Source of the DNA: Silanimonas sp.
Lineage (GTDB): Bacteria; Pseudomonadota; Gammaproteobacteria; Xanthomonadales; Xanthomonadaceae
Length of the DNA: 64,000 bases
Assembly: GCF_027531545.1 (NCBI RefSeq)
Contig: NZ_JAPZSC010000001.1
Location: 186,001-250,000, forward strand
Reading direction: 5' to 3'
Part shown: piece by piece, positions 23,028-31,104 of the stretch
Numbering within the stretch: position 1 is the stretch's first letter
How the letters are laid out: each line of letters begins with the position of its first letter
The notes under the pieces: generated by a model
What the model was told of the DNA's origin: nothing
What the model saw: the letters and a program-made list of their open reading frames with translations, nothing else
The model's database searches: none
Position numbers and translations under genes: made by a program

Positions 23028-26025
23028 ACGCGCAGGCCATCTCGCCGTCGGCGTAGGCCATCAGGAAACCGCGCAGGTCGCCCAGCGCCGCAGCCCCCAC
23101 TCGGGGGCCGTGGGCTGCTTCCAGCTCGGCCACCGCCTCACTACGGCCCTCGGCCAGCGCCGCCACCATGGCGAGCACCAGCACCTGCTCGCGTGCCCCA
23201 GGATGCAGGCCCGCGAAGTCCTCGCTGCCCAACAGGGCCTGGGCCTCACGGCCCAGCGCCGGCCAGTCGCGGGCCGCCGCCGCTGCCAGCACGGCGCGCT
23301 GGGCGGCCACGCCGGGCAGCGCCAGCCGGCCGGGCTCGATCCACGCAGCCTCCGCCCACAGCGGGCCGATGCGCTCGGCCGCCAGGATGCCGACCGAATG
23401 CTCGGCAATCGCGGCGAGCATGCGCGAGGTCTCGCGGGCGTCGCCGGGCCCCTGCGGCGCGGTGCGCAGATAGGCGAACATCGGTGGCATCACGCCCTCC
23501 TCCTGGGCGAAGGCGCCGGTGCCGCGGCCCGCCATCGCCTCGGCGAGGGCCTCGGCGCGCCAGAGATCGCGGACCGCCACCGACATGTCGGTGGGCAGCA
23601 CGCCGGCCGCTTGGGCCGGCGGGCGCCGACACTCCAGCGCATCCAGAACGGGCAGGCCCGACCACACCAGCCGCTGCAGGATCATCGAGCTCGCATTGCG
23701 GAAACGCGTCTCCGGTCCTCGCAGCGACACCGTGGGGTAGAAGTCGGAGTGCGGCGGCGCGTCGTACAGGCGCACGAGAGTCCGCAGCACCGAGGGGCCG
23801 CCGATTCGGCGGATCGCGAGGTCGGCCGGCGAGCCCAGCCCCACGCGGCGAAGCTCCGAGGCCAGCGGCTCGGTGGCCCACGGCTCCTGCAGATAGCCCG
23901 CCCCCGGCGTCTTGCGGGCGAGGATCAGCAGGTCGGCGGTGTTGGTCACGTAGAGCTCCGACTGTGGGAAGACCTCCAACAGAGCCGACACCATCGTGGC
24001 CACCATCGGGTCGTCGATCTCGTAGCTCTGGATCCACTGCACGAGCTGGCCGTCGTCCTCGAGGTGACCGTGCAGGAAGCGGTAGAACTCCTCGGTGAAC
24101 AGGCTGGCCACGCCGCTCACCCACGGGTTCGAGGGCTCGGAGATGATCACGTCGTAGCGGCGCCCGCCGGAAGCGAAGAAGGTGCGGGCGTCGTCGAAGT
24201 GCACCTTCGAGCGCGGGTCGAGGTAGGCGCGGTCCACCCGCTCGGCGAAGAACTTCGCCCCCTCCCACATGGCGTGCTCGATCTCGATGTTGTCGACCAC
24301 CTTCGGCGCAGAGCTACCCAGCATGGTGTGGGTGGTCAGGCCCGAGCCCCAGCCGATGATGGCCACCCGCTCCGGCGCCGGGTGCGTGGCCAGCGGCAGG
24401 GCTGCGGCCATCAGCATGGTGATCTCGTCCATCGTCGGGGCTTGGTCGGAGGGCGTCAGCGACGCGTCCGGCTTGCCGTTGGTGGAGATCATCTTCGTTG
24501 AGCCGTCCACCGTGACGCCGATCGTGGCGGTGGAACCGTCGCGCAGGAAAGGCACCGTGGTCGATTCGGGAACGCTGACGTTGCCGGTGCGGAACACCCC
24601 GGCCATCTGCTCGCGCGGGTCAAGCTGGCCGAACTGCACGCTGGCCGCGAAGAAGGCCAGCGTGGCCACGGCGGCCACGGCCACCCGCGGCATCCACACC
24701 CCCGGGCTCACGGCACGCAGCAGGTACAGGCCGATGAGGGCGTCGACCAGCGCGGCCATCGTCACCGTCAGGCGGATGCCGATGATCGGGATGAGCACGT
24801 GCACCGCCAGCATCACGCCCACGATGGCGCCCAGGGTATTGGCGGCGTACACCCGGCCGATGGCCGCCTCGCCGCTGCCCTTGCGCAGCAGAGCCGAGGT
24901 GAAGAGTGGCAGGGTCATGCCGGCGAAGAACGCCGCCGGAAACATGATGAGCATGGCGATGCCAGCCGTGGCCAGCGTGTAGAGCGTGTAGCCCTCTTCG
25001 GTGCGGGCCAGCGCGCGCATCGTCCAGCCCACCCACTCGAAGCTGGACGAAAGCAAGGGCACCGACACCAGCGCGGCGATGCCCATCAGCACCTGCACGA
25101 AGCCGGCGTACTGCACCACGTCCTTCACCGCCTTGGCGCGCTTGCGCACCCACAGGCCACCGAAAGCCAAGCCGGCGATGAAGGTGGCCAGCATCAGCTC
25201 GAAGCTGTGCAGGGTGGTGCCCAAGGCCTGGTTGAGCAGGCGCACCCAGCCGATCTCGTAGACGAACGAAGCCGCGCTGGACAGGAAGGTGGCGCCCAGC
25301 AGGACGCGGTAAAGCTGAGCCAGCTCCGGATTGGCTTGACCATCCACCTCGGTGGTGACGGCCGGCGCCGGCAGCGGTGGCAGGGTGTCTTCGCGCAGGC
25401 CGCGGGCCAAGGCCCCGGCCAGCACCGCCACCAGCAGGTTCAGGCCGCCGGCCAGCGCCATGGCCCCCGGCATGCCGATGCTCGGCAGCAGCAGGAAGGT
25501 GGCGGCCAGCACGCCCAAGGCCGCGCCGATGCTGTTGGTGAAATACAGCCCGCCCAGCACCTCGCCGTCCTCGCCCAGCCGGGCGCGCAGCAGACCGGCG
25601 CTCATCAGCGGAAAGGTGGCGCCCAAGAGCACCGTCTGCGGCGCGATGAGCGCGGCGGCCGAGCCCCATTGCCACAACCAAGCGAGACCCAGTCCGCCAA
25701 AAAACGGAAGTGCCGACTCCTGAGACACGCCGGTGTAGGCGAGGAAGAGCGGATGGAACACCAGCCCCATCACACCAATCACGCCCTCGATCACCGCGTA
25801 GCCGAGGATCAGGCGCTTCAGCCGGTGCGCATAGCGGCTCACCAGCCAGGCACCCAGCGCCATGCCGCCCATGAACATGGCCAGCACCAGGGTCTGCGCA
25901 TAGGCCGCGTGGCCCAGCGTCAGCCCGAGGTAGTGCGACCAGATGGATTGGTAGATCAGGCCGGCGAAGCCCGAGAGCACGAACAGCCCGAGAAGGGCGG
26001 GAGAGAACCACCGGCGGTCCAGCAT
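22984..26025 (-). CDS. Fused membrane-transporter-like/spermidine-synthase-like protein
   Basis: This 1013-residue protein has an N-terminal membrane half with 12 or more helices (about residues 8-460; GFAGLIYQSIWSHYLGLTLG near the start). Its cytoplasmic half resembles spermidine synthase, with WGSGLTTHTMLG as the probable nucleotide loop and ISEPSNPWVSGVASLF. An extra 250-residue helical C-terminus follows. Such fused MFS/spermidine-synthase proteins are widespread, but their substrates are mostly unknown. No aminopropyltransferase specificity can be read here. It separates pilSR-tfpX from the pilins. Its tail overlaps tfpX by 44 bp, so the two are unlikely to be freely movable. Confidence 0.85.
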   Translation of the reverse strand: MLDRRWFSPALLGLFVLSGFAGLIYQSIWSHYLGLTLGHAAYAQTLVLAMFMGGMALGAWLVSRYAHRLKRLILGYAVIEGVIGVMGLVFHPLFLAYTGVSQESALPFFGGLGLAWLWQWGSAAALIAPQTVLLGATFPLMSAGLLRARLGEDGEVLGGLYFTNSIGAALGVLAATFLLLPSIGMPGAMALAGGLNLLVAVLAGALARGLREDTLPPLPAPAVTTEVDGQANPELAQLYRVLLGATFLSSAASFVYEIGWVRLLNQALGTTLHSFELMLATFIAGLAFGGLWVRKRAKAVKDVVQYAGFVQVLMGIAALVSVPLLSSSFEWVGWTMRALARTEEGYTLYTLATAGIAMLIMFPAAFFAGMTLPLFTSALLRKGSGEAAIGRVYAANTLGAIVGVMLAVHVLIPIIGIRLTVTMAALVDALIGLYLLRAVSPGVWMPRVAVAAVATLAFFAASVQFGQLDPREQMAGVFRTGNVSVPESTTVPFLRDGSTATIGVTVDGSTKMISTNGKPDASLTPSDQAPTMDEITMLMAAALPLATHPAPERVAIIGWGSGLTTHTMLGSSAPKVVDNIEIEHAMWEGAKFFAERVDRAYLDPRSKVHFDDARTFFASGGRRYDVIISEPSNPWVSGVASLFTEEFYRFLHGHLEDDGQLVQWIQSYEIDDPMVATMVSALLEVFPQSELYVTNTADLLILARKTPGAGYLQEPWATEPLASELRRVGLGSPADLAIRRIGGPSVLRTLVRLYDAPPHSDFYPTVSLRGPETRFRNASSMILQRLVWSGLPVLDALECRRPPAQAAGVLPTDMSVAVRDLWRAEALAEAMAGRGTGAFAQEEGVMPPMFAYLRTAPQGPGDARETSRMLAAIAEHSVGILAAERIGPLWAEAAWIEPGRLALPGVAAQRAVLAAAAARDWPALGREAQALLGSEDFAGLHPGAREQVLVLAMVAALAEGRSEAVAELEAAHGPRVGAAALGDLRGFLMAYADGEMACAFTAAGSPAPALPAG

Positions 26026-26102
26026 GGGTACAAGTCCAAGTCGTCAGTCCAGAGGCCGCAGGGTAGCCCATCTCACGTCGCTCCTTGCGCGAGTACCCGC
26101 TT

Positions 26103-26118
26103 CGGCATCAATCTTGCT
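26103..26118 (+). promoter_or_regulatory. Sigma-54-type -24/-12 element upstream of the first pilin gene
   Basis: CGGCATC-AATC-TTGCT has GG (-24) and GC (-12) in correct 12 bp register and a perfect TTGCT half compared with TGGCACG-N4-TTGCW. Differences are confined to the -24 half (first base, and TC for CG). The pilin ATG is 32 bp downstream. Confidence 0.6.
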
Positions 26119-26150
26119 TGACGCCGATCGGCCTTTCGGATCGCCCCACC

Positions 26151-26582
26151 ATGCCCACGCGCAGCGCCGGCTTCACCCTCATCGAGTTGATGATCGTCGT
26201 GGCGATCGTCGCCATCCTTGCCGCCATCGCCCTCCCGGCCTACCAGGACTACACGATCCGGTCGCAAGCCGCGGAAGGGCTGTCACTGTCCTCGGGGGCA
26301 CGAGCGGCTGTCTGGGAGTTCGTGGCCAACTACGGGCGCCTTCCCTCGTCGAACGCCTCGGCGGGTCTGCCGTCCGAGGCCAGCATCAACGGGCAGTACG
26401 TCACGCAGGTCAAGGTGGTCCCCGTGGGCGTCGAAATCACCTACGGCGGCAAGGCCAACGTGCTGCTACAGGGCAAGACGGTGGTTGTCGAGCCGAGCTT
26501 CGTGGCGGGCGAGGGCTCGGTCCGCTGGAGCTGCACCGGTGGCGACCTGCAGCCCCGCTATCGCGCCACCATCTGCCGCTGA
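26151..26582 (+). CDS. Type IV pilin (major-pilin-like, first of a tandem pair)
   Basis: This 143-residue prepilin has a 7-residue leader MPTRSAG followed by the cleavage and methylation motif FTLIEL with Glu5, and the usual hydrophobic helix [21 protein letters not shown]. The globular part ends in a disulfide loop between Cys residues in WSCTGG and ATICR. It is clearly paralogous to the pilin at 26797 (about half identical outside the helix by eye). Its leader lacks the Lys next to Gly that the second gene has. PilD at 39483 should process it. A sigma-54-type element lies upstream; the ribosome-binding site is weak. Confidence 0.95.
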   Translation: MPTRSAGFTLIELMIVVAIVAILAAIALPAYQDYTIRSQAAEGLSLSSGARAAVWEFVANYGRLPSSNASAGLPSEASINGQYVTQVKVVPVGVEITYGGKANVLLQGKTVVVEPSFVAGEGSVRWSCTGGDLQPRYRATICR

Positions 26583-26644
26583 AGGGCAGAAAGTGCCGTT
26601 GCGCTGACCGTCGGCCCCACAGCTCGGCCTGCACTGAGCAGCCT

Positions 26645-26669
26645 GTCACAGCGGTTGACCCGGTGTGAC
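26645..26669. promoter_or_regulatory. Inverted repeat upstream of pilA, candidate PilR site
   Basis: GTCACA (26645-26650) and TGTGAC (26664-26669) form a perfect inverted repeat with 13 bp between, ending 10 bp before the -24 element. TGTC-type half-sites resemble those described for PilR in Pseudomonas. The enhancer role is inference, and the close spacing to the promoter is unusual for an NtrC-type activator. Confidence 0.4.
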
Positions 26670-26679
26670 CTCGCGAGGC

Positions 26680-26695
26680 TGGCACGGCACGTGCT
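26680..26695 (+). promoter_or_regulatory. Sigma-54 promoter of pilA
   Basis: TGGCACG-GCAC-GTGCT matches TGGCACG-N4-TTGCW at every defined base except the first T of the -12 half. GG and GC are in exact register. The pilA start is 102 bp further on, which gives a leader of about 90 nt. PilR is encoded 4.4 kb upstream. Confidence 0.8.
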
Positions 26696-26796
26696 TTAAT
26701 CTTTAGGCCGGAAACAGGCCTGTGGCCGTGGAAGGCTAGCCCCATCCACACGCGCCCTCCGGCGCATCATCCACCTCTGCAACAAGGATCACCGTC

Positions 26797-27222
26797 ATGA
26801 CGCAGCAGAAAGGCTTCACCCTCATCGAACTGATGATCGTCGTCGCGATCATCGCCATCCTCGCCGCCATCGCCCTGCCGGCCTACCAGGACTACACCAT
26901 CCGCGGCCAGGTCTCGGAAGGCCTCAGCCTCACCTCGGGCGCCCGCACCGCGGTCGCCGAGTTTTACTCCAACCGCGGCACCTTCCCCAACACCAACGCC
27001 TCGGCCGGCCTCGCGACGGCAGCCAGCATCGCCGGCCAGTACGTGACCGGTGTCACCACCAAGGCCGGCAAGATCACCGCCACCTTCGGCGGCAAGGCCA
27101 ACACCCAGATCGGCACCAAGACGCTGATCCTGTCGGCCACGGACAATGGCGGCTCGGTGGCTTGGACCTGCATCCCGGCCAGCACCGTGGAAGACAAGTT
27201 CCTGCCGACCTCCTGCCGCTAA
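26797..27222 (+). CDS. pilA: Type IV major pilin PilA
   Basis: This 141-residue prepilin has the short leader MTQQKG, the PilD site followed by [22 protein letters not shown], Glu5 of the mature protein and a C-terminal disulfide loop (Cys in WTCIPAS to TSCR). The surface is rich in Thr, Ser, Ala and Gly, typical of short xanthomonad pilins. It has the better sigma-54 promoter and an AAGGA ribosome-binding site, so it is probably the main subunit. A strong terminator follows 62 bp after the stop and lies inside the next gene. Confidence 0.96.
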   Translation: MTQQKGFTLIELMIVVAIIAILAAIALPAYQDYTIRGQVSEGLSLTSGARTAVAEFYSNRGTFPNTNASAGLATAASIAGQYVTGVTTKAGKITATFGGKANTQIGTKTLILSATDNGGSVAWTCIPASTVEDKFLPTSCR

Positions 27223-27264
27223 GCGTAGGCGCCGGGCTGCGGGCCCCGCCGCACGGCACCTCGC

Positions 27265-29160
27265 ATGCGTCATTGGATGTCAGCAAAGGCCGCCCTCTGG
27301 GCGGCCTTTGTTTTTCTGCCCCTGCTGGTCGGGGCCGCACTCTGGCCGGGCCTCAGCGGCGATTTCCTGTTCGACGACTACGCCAACCTGCCGGCCTTGG
27401 GCGCCTTCGGCCCCTTCGACGGGTGGCAACCGCTGCTGCTCTACCTGACGAGCGGAATCGCCGATCCGCTGGGCCGGCCGCTCGCCATGGCGAGCTTCCT
27501 GATCGATGCGCAGGGCTGGCCGGCCGCGCCCGGCCCGTTCCTGCGCACCAATGTGGTCATCCACGGCCTGAACGCCGTGCTGGTGGCGCTGCTGGGGGCG
27601 CGCCTGCTGCGCGCCGAGGCCGGCCCCCTGCGCTGGGCGCCATTCGTGGCGGCCGCCCTCTGGGCCCTGCACCCCATGCAGGGCACTACCGCGCTCTACA
27701 TCGTGCAGCGCCACGCCCTGCTGGCCGCCACCTTTACGCTGCTGGGCCTGTTGGCCTTCATTGCCCTGTGGCGGGCCGCGCCCGAGCGGCGCCTCACTTT
27801 TGCCGCGCTGTACCTGATGGCCGGCGCCGCCGCGGTGGCCTGCAAGCTCAACGGCCTGCTGCTGCCCGTGCTGGCCCTCGCCCTGCTACCCCTGCTGCGG
27901 CGCGATAGCCCGCCACACGGTGGGCCTGGCCGCTGGGTGGTGGCGCTGGCGGCGGGGCCAGCCATCGGCCTGGGGCTGCTGCTGGCCCTGCAGGTGCCCG
28001 GCGCCATGGCCGGCGCCGAGCAGTTCCGCGACTTCAGCCTGGCCGGACGCCTGCTGGCGCAGCCCGGCATCCTCGTGGGCTATCTGGCCGACCTGATCAC
28101 CATCGCCCCGCACTCGGGCGACCTCATGTTCAACCCGCCCGCGGTGCCCGACGGCCTGGCCGACCCGCGCTTCTGGGCACCTGCTGGCCTGCTCGGAGGC
28201 GCTCTCCTCGCAGCCCTGGCCCTCGGCCACCGGGCACCGGTGCTGGCCAGCGCGAGCCTGTTCTACCTGGGCGGGCACCTGATCGAAGCCGGCCCGGTGA
28301 ACCTCGAGCTGGCCTTCGCCCACCGCAACTACCTGCCCAGCGCCCTGCTCTTCCTGCCGGTGGCGGTCGGCCTGGCCCGGCTGCCGGTGGCCGCCGCGCT
28401 ACGCGCAGCCATCGGCATCGGTGCAGTCGCCGTCGTGGCCCTGGTGCTTCATGGCGAAGCCCAGCTATGGGGCCAGCCGCGCCTGCTGGCCGAGGTGTGG
28501 GCCCAACGCAGCCCGGCCTCGGAGCGGGCGCAGGTGAACGCCGCCACCTGGGACCTCTGGTACGAAGACCCAGCGCGCGGGCTCGCTCGGCTCGCTTCGT
28601 GGCGAGAAAGCATGGCTAGCAGCACGCAACTCGCCCTGACCCTGCTCGACTTGGAGTGCGCGATGGGCGCGGTATCCACCGAGGTGCGCGCGGCCGTTCC
28701 GCAAGCCATGGGCGCCGACAAGCGCGGTTTGGAGATCAGCCTCAGCGCCATCGATCGTCACGACCAGCGCTATGAACACTGCAGCGAGAGCGCGCCGACT
28801 TCGGCAGCGATGCTGGAGGCCGCCGCAGCCAACCCCCATTGGCGAAGGGAAGCAACGCGCCGCGACCTCGCCTTCAGCGAAGCGGCGTGGCACGCCAATC
28901 AGGGGCGCATACCCGAGGCCACGGCAGCACTCGTCTCCCTTCCCGCCCCCCTACCCTGCGGCCCGGTGCTGCGCGGCGCCGCCCTGTTGGCCCAGCACGG
29001 CGGCAAGGCCGAGGCCCTCGCGTGGCTGGACGACCGATTCCCGGGCTGCGAGGCCGCTGACGCCCCGGCAGGCATGCCGCGCCTGCACCGCTGGCTGCGC
29101 CATCGCCTGGGCGTGGACGCTCGCGAGCGCGATGCGCTCGAGGCGATGATCCGCGGATGA
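27265..29160 (+). CDS. TMTC-like GT-C membrane glycosyltransferase with C-terminal TPR-like region (first of pair)
   Basis: This 631-residue integral membrane protein has about ten or more hydrophobic helices to residue 400. A first periplasmic loop carries an acidic pair (FLFDDY, Asp37-Asp38), and HGLNAVLVALLGARLL and ALWALHPMQGTTALYIVQRH follow. These are the landmarks of GT-C enzymes of the TMTC (O-mannosyltransferase) kind, which use polyprenyl-phosphate sugars. The soluble C-terminus is helical and TPR-like. ATG 27265 has no ribosome-binding site; ATG 27277 is a possible alternative. Either way the pilA terminator falls inside the gene. It follows pilA and overlaps its paralogue by 4 bp. 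Pilin glycosylation is inference. Confidence 0.75.
   Translation: MRHWMSAKAALWAAFVFLPLLVGAALWPGLSGDFLFDDYANLPALGAFGPFDGWQPLLLYLTSGIADPLGRPLAMASFLIDAQGWPAAPGPFLRTNVVIHGLNAVLVALLGARLLRAEAGPLRWAPFVAAALWALHPMQGTTALYIVQRHALLAATFTLLGLLAFIALWRAAPERRLTFAALYLMAGAAAVACKLNGLLLPVLALALLPLLRRDSPPHGGPGRWVVALAAGPAIGLGLLLALQVPGAMAGAEQFRDFSLAGRLLAQPGILVGYLADLITIAPHSGDLMFNPPAVPDGLADPRFWAPAGLLGGALLAALALGHRAPVLASASLFYLGGHLIEAGPVNLELAFAHRNYLPSALLFLPVAVGLARLPVAAALRAAIGIGAVAVVALVLHGEAQLWGQPRLLAEVWAQRSPASERAQVNAATWDLWYEDPARGLARLASWRESMASSTQLALTLLDLECAMGAVSTEVRAAVPQAMGADKRGLEISLSAIDRHDQRYEHCSESAPTSAAMLEAAAANPHWRREATRRDLAFSEAAWHANQGRIPEATAALVSLPAPLPCGPVLRGAALLAQHGGKAEALAWLDDRFPGCEAADAPAGMPRLHRWLRHRLGVDARERDALEAMIRG
27285..27315 (+). 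terminator. Strong intrinsic terminator after pilA, inside the next coding region
   Basis: A perfect 11 bp stem (27285-27295 with 27299-27309), 3 nt loop and a following GTTTTT form a textbook terminator. It starts 20 bp inside the reading frame that begins at 27265 and encodes part of that protein's first membrane helix. Confidence 0.9.
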
Positions 29161-31103
29161 CTGCCACCGCTCCGCACACTGCCCCTAGCAGCTCGCCCGC
29201 CGCCCTGCTCGCCATCGCCCTGCTGGTGGTGGCCGCCGTCTTCGCTGCAGGCGCGCGCGGTAGCTTCCTGTTCGATGACTTCTCCAACCTGGTCGACAAC
29301 CCGGCCCTGGGCGCGCTCACGCGGGCGACGCTGGGCGCGCAGTGGCAGGACGTGTTGTTCTCGTCGCGGGCGAGCGAGCTCGCCCGGCCTCTGGCCATGG
29401 CCAGCTTCATGCTCGACCGCCTGCTGTTCGACTGGCATCCGCTGGGCTGGAAGCTGCACAGCCTGCTTTGGCACCTGATGAACACTGTGCTGGTTGCCTT
29501 GCTGGCGCGCCGCTGGCTGGCGCTGGCCCTGCCCGGACGCGAGCACACCACCGCCGCCGTGCTGCTGGCCCTGGCCTGGGCCACCCTGCCGCTGCAGGTC
29601 TCGAGCGTGCTCTACGTGGTGCAGCGGATGGAGCTGATGGCCGCCACCGCCGTGCTGCTGGCCTTGCTGGCCTATCACCGTGGACGGGGCCAATTGGGCG
29701 CCGGTGACTCTCGCGGCTGGGCCTGGCTGGTCGGCGCGGGGGGCATCGCGCTGGTGGGCGTGGGCGCGAAGGAAAGTGCGGCCCTGTTCTTCGCTTACGT
29801 GCTGGTGGCCGAAGCCACGCTCTACCGCTTCGTCACCGCGAATCCGCGCGATGCCCGCTGGCTGCGCGGCATGGCCATCGCCGGCGCAGTAGGCGCCTTG
29901 GCACTCGCCATTGGGCTGGCTCCGGCCTACTTCAGCAACGAGGCGTACGCCGTCCGCGACTACGGCGCGGCCGAACGCCTGCTCAGCCAGCCCGGTGCCC
30001 TGTGGCATTACGTGGGCTGGGTGCTGCTGCCGCGCGAGTCGACGATGGTCTTCTACTACGACGACTGGCCGGTGGCGCAGGCCCTCGCCCACCCGACGGG
30101 TGCGGTGCTGCCGCTGCTGGCCGGCCTGGTGGCCGTCTCTGCGGCGCTGGCTTTTCGCCGCCGCCAACCCGGGCTGGCCGCGGGCGTGCTGTTCTTCCTC
30201 GCCGGGCACCTGATCACCAGCAGCTACCTGCCGCTGGAGCCCGTGTTCGAGCACCGCAACTACCTGCCGGCCTTCGGCCTGCTGTTCGCTGCCGCCGCGC
30301 TGCTGCGGCAGACGCCGCCCGCAGCAGCCCGCGTCCTGCCGTGGGCCCTGGGCGTCTGGCTGGTGCTCTCCGCCGGGCAGGCCCTGCTGCGCGCCGGGCA
30401 TTGGGGCTCTCCCGTGCGCCTGGCCGAGCTCCATGCCGAGCGCGCGCCCGGCTCACCCCGCGCCTGCTACGACCGCGCCCTGCTCTACACCGTGGCCAGC
30501 GGGTTCGACCCCACCCACCCCGCCTTCGCCGCCGCCGACCGTGAGCTGGCCCGCTGCGCCGCCCTGCCGCGCACTAGCCTGCTGCCGGCCCAGGCCGGCG
30601 TGATCCTGCACTCGCGCGGTGGCACCGGGCAGGCGGGGACGTGGTGGCAGAAGCTCGAAGCCGGCGTGCGCGACCCGATGTTCCCGGCCTCGGCCACAGC
30701 GCTCACCACGCTTGCCCGTTGCAAACTGGAACAGACGTGCCCGCTGGACGACGCATCACTGCGCAGCGTGGCCGAACGCACGGCCACGCTGCGCTCGGCG
30801 CCCTCGGAGGTGCACCGCGCCATGGGCGACCTGCAATGGCGGGTGTTCGGCGATCTCGCTGCGGCGGAAGCCGCCTACCGGCGGGCCTTCGATGTCGCAG
30901 AGACGGACGATGCCGCGCCGAGCATGGCGCTGGCCGCCCTGCTCGCGAGCCGTTGCTCGCCCGAAGCGTCGGCATGGCTGAAGCAAACGGCGGCGCGCGA
31001 CAAGCGAGGTGCACTCGACGGCGATCTCGCCGTGCTCGCCGAGGACCTGTCGCGATGTCCCGCAGTGCCCTCCGGGACACCCCTGCCATCGACGGCGGAA
31101 TGA
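29157..31103 (+). CDS. TMTC-like GT-C membrane glycosyltransferase (second of pair)
   Basis: This 648-residue protein is a paralogue of the preceding gene, with the same pattern. It has an N-terminal helix, FLFDDFSNL with acidic pair Asp40-Asp41, WHLMNTVLVALLARRWL, ATLPLQVSSVLYVVQRMELMA, about ten helices, and a helical TPR-like C-terminus (DLAAAEAAYRRAFDVAE). The start codon overlaps the previous stop as ATGA, so the two are translationally coupled and may act as a pair or as successive transferases. Acceptor and sugar are unknown; proximity to pilA and tfpX makes pilin a candidate. Confidence 0.75.
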   Translation: MTATAPHTAPSSSPAALLAIALLVVAAVFAAGARGSFLFDDFSNLVDNPALGALTRATLGAQWQDVLFSSRASELARPLAMASFMLDRLLFDWHPLGWKLHSLLWHLMNTVLVALLARRWLALALPGREHTTAAVLLALAWATLPLQVSSVLYVVQRMELMAATAVLLALLAYHRGRGQLGAGDSRGWAWLVGAGGIALVGVGAKESAALFFAYVLVAEATLYRFVTANPRDARWLRGMAIAGAVGALALAIGLAPAYFSNEAYAVRDYGAAERLLSQPGALWHYVGWVLLPRESTMVFYYDDWPVAQALAHPTGAVLPLLAGLVAVSAALAFRRRQPGLAAGVLFFLAGHLITSSYLPLEPVFEHRNYLPAFGLLFAAAALLRQTPPAAARVLPWALGVWLVLSAGQALLRAGHWGSPVRLAELHAERAPGSPRACYDRALLYTVASGFDPTHPAFAAADRELARCAALPRTSLLPAQAGVILHSRGGTGQAGTWWQKLEAGVRDPMFPASATALTTLARCKLEQTCPLDDASLRSVAERTATLRSAPSEVHRAMGDLQWRVFGDLAAAEAAYRRAFDVAETDDAAPSMALAALLASRCSPEASAWLKQTAARDKRGALDGDLAVLAEDLSRCPAVPSGTPLPSTAE

Positions 31104-31104
31104 C

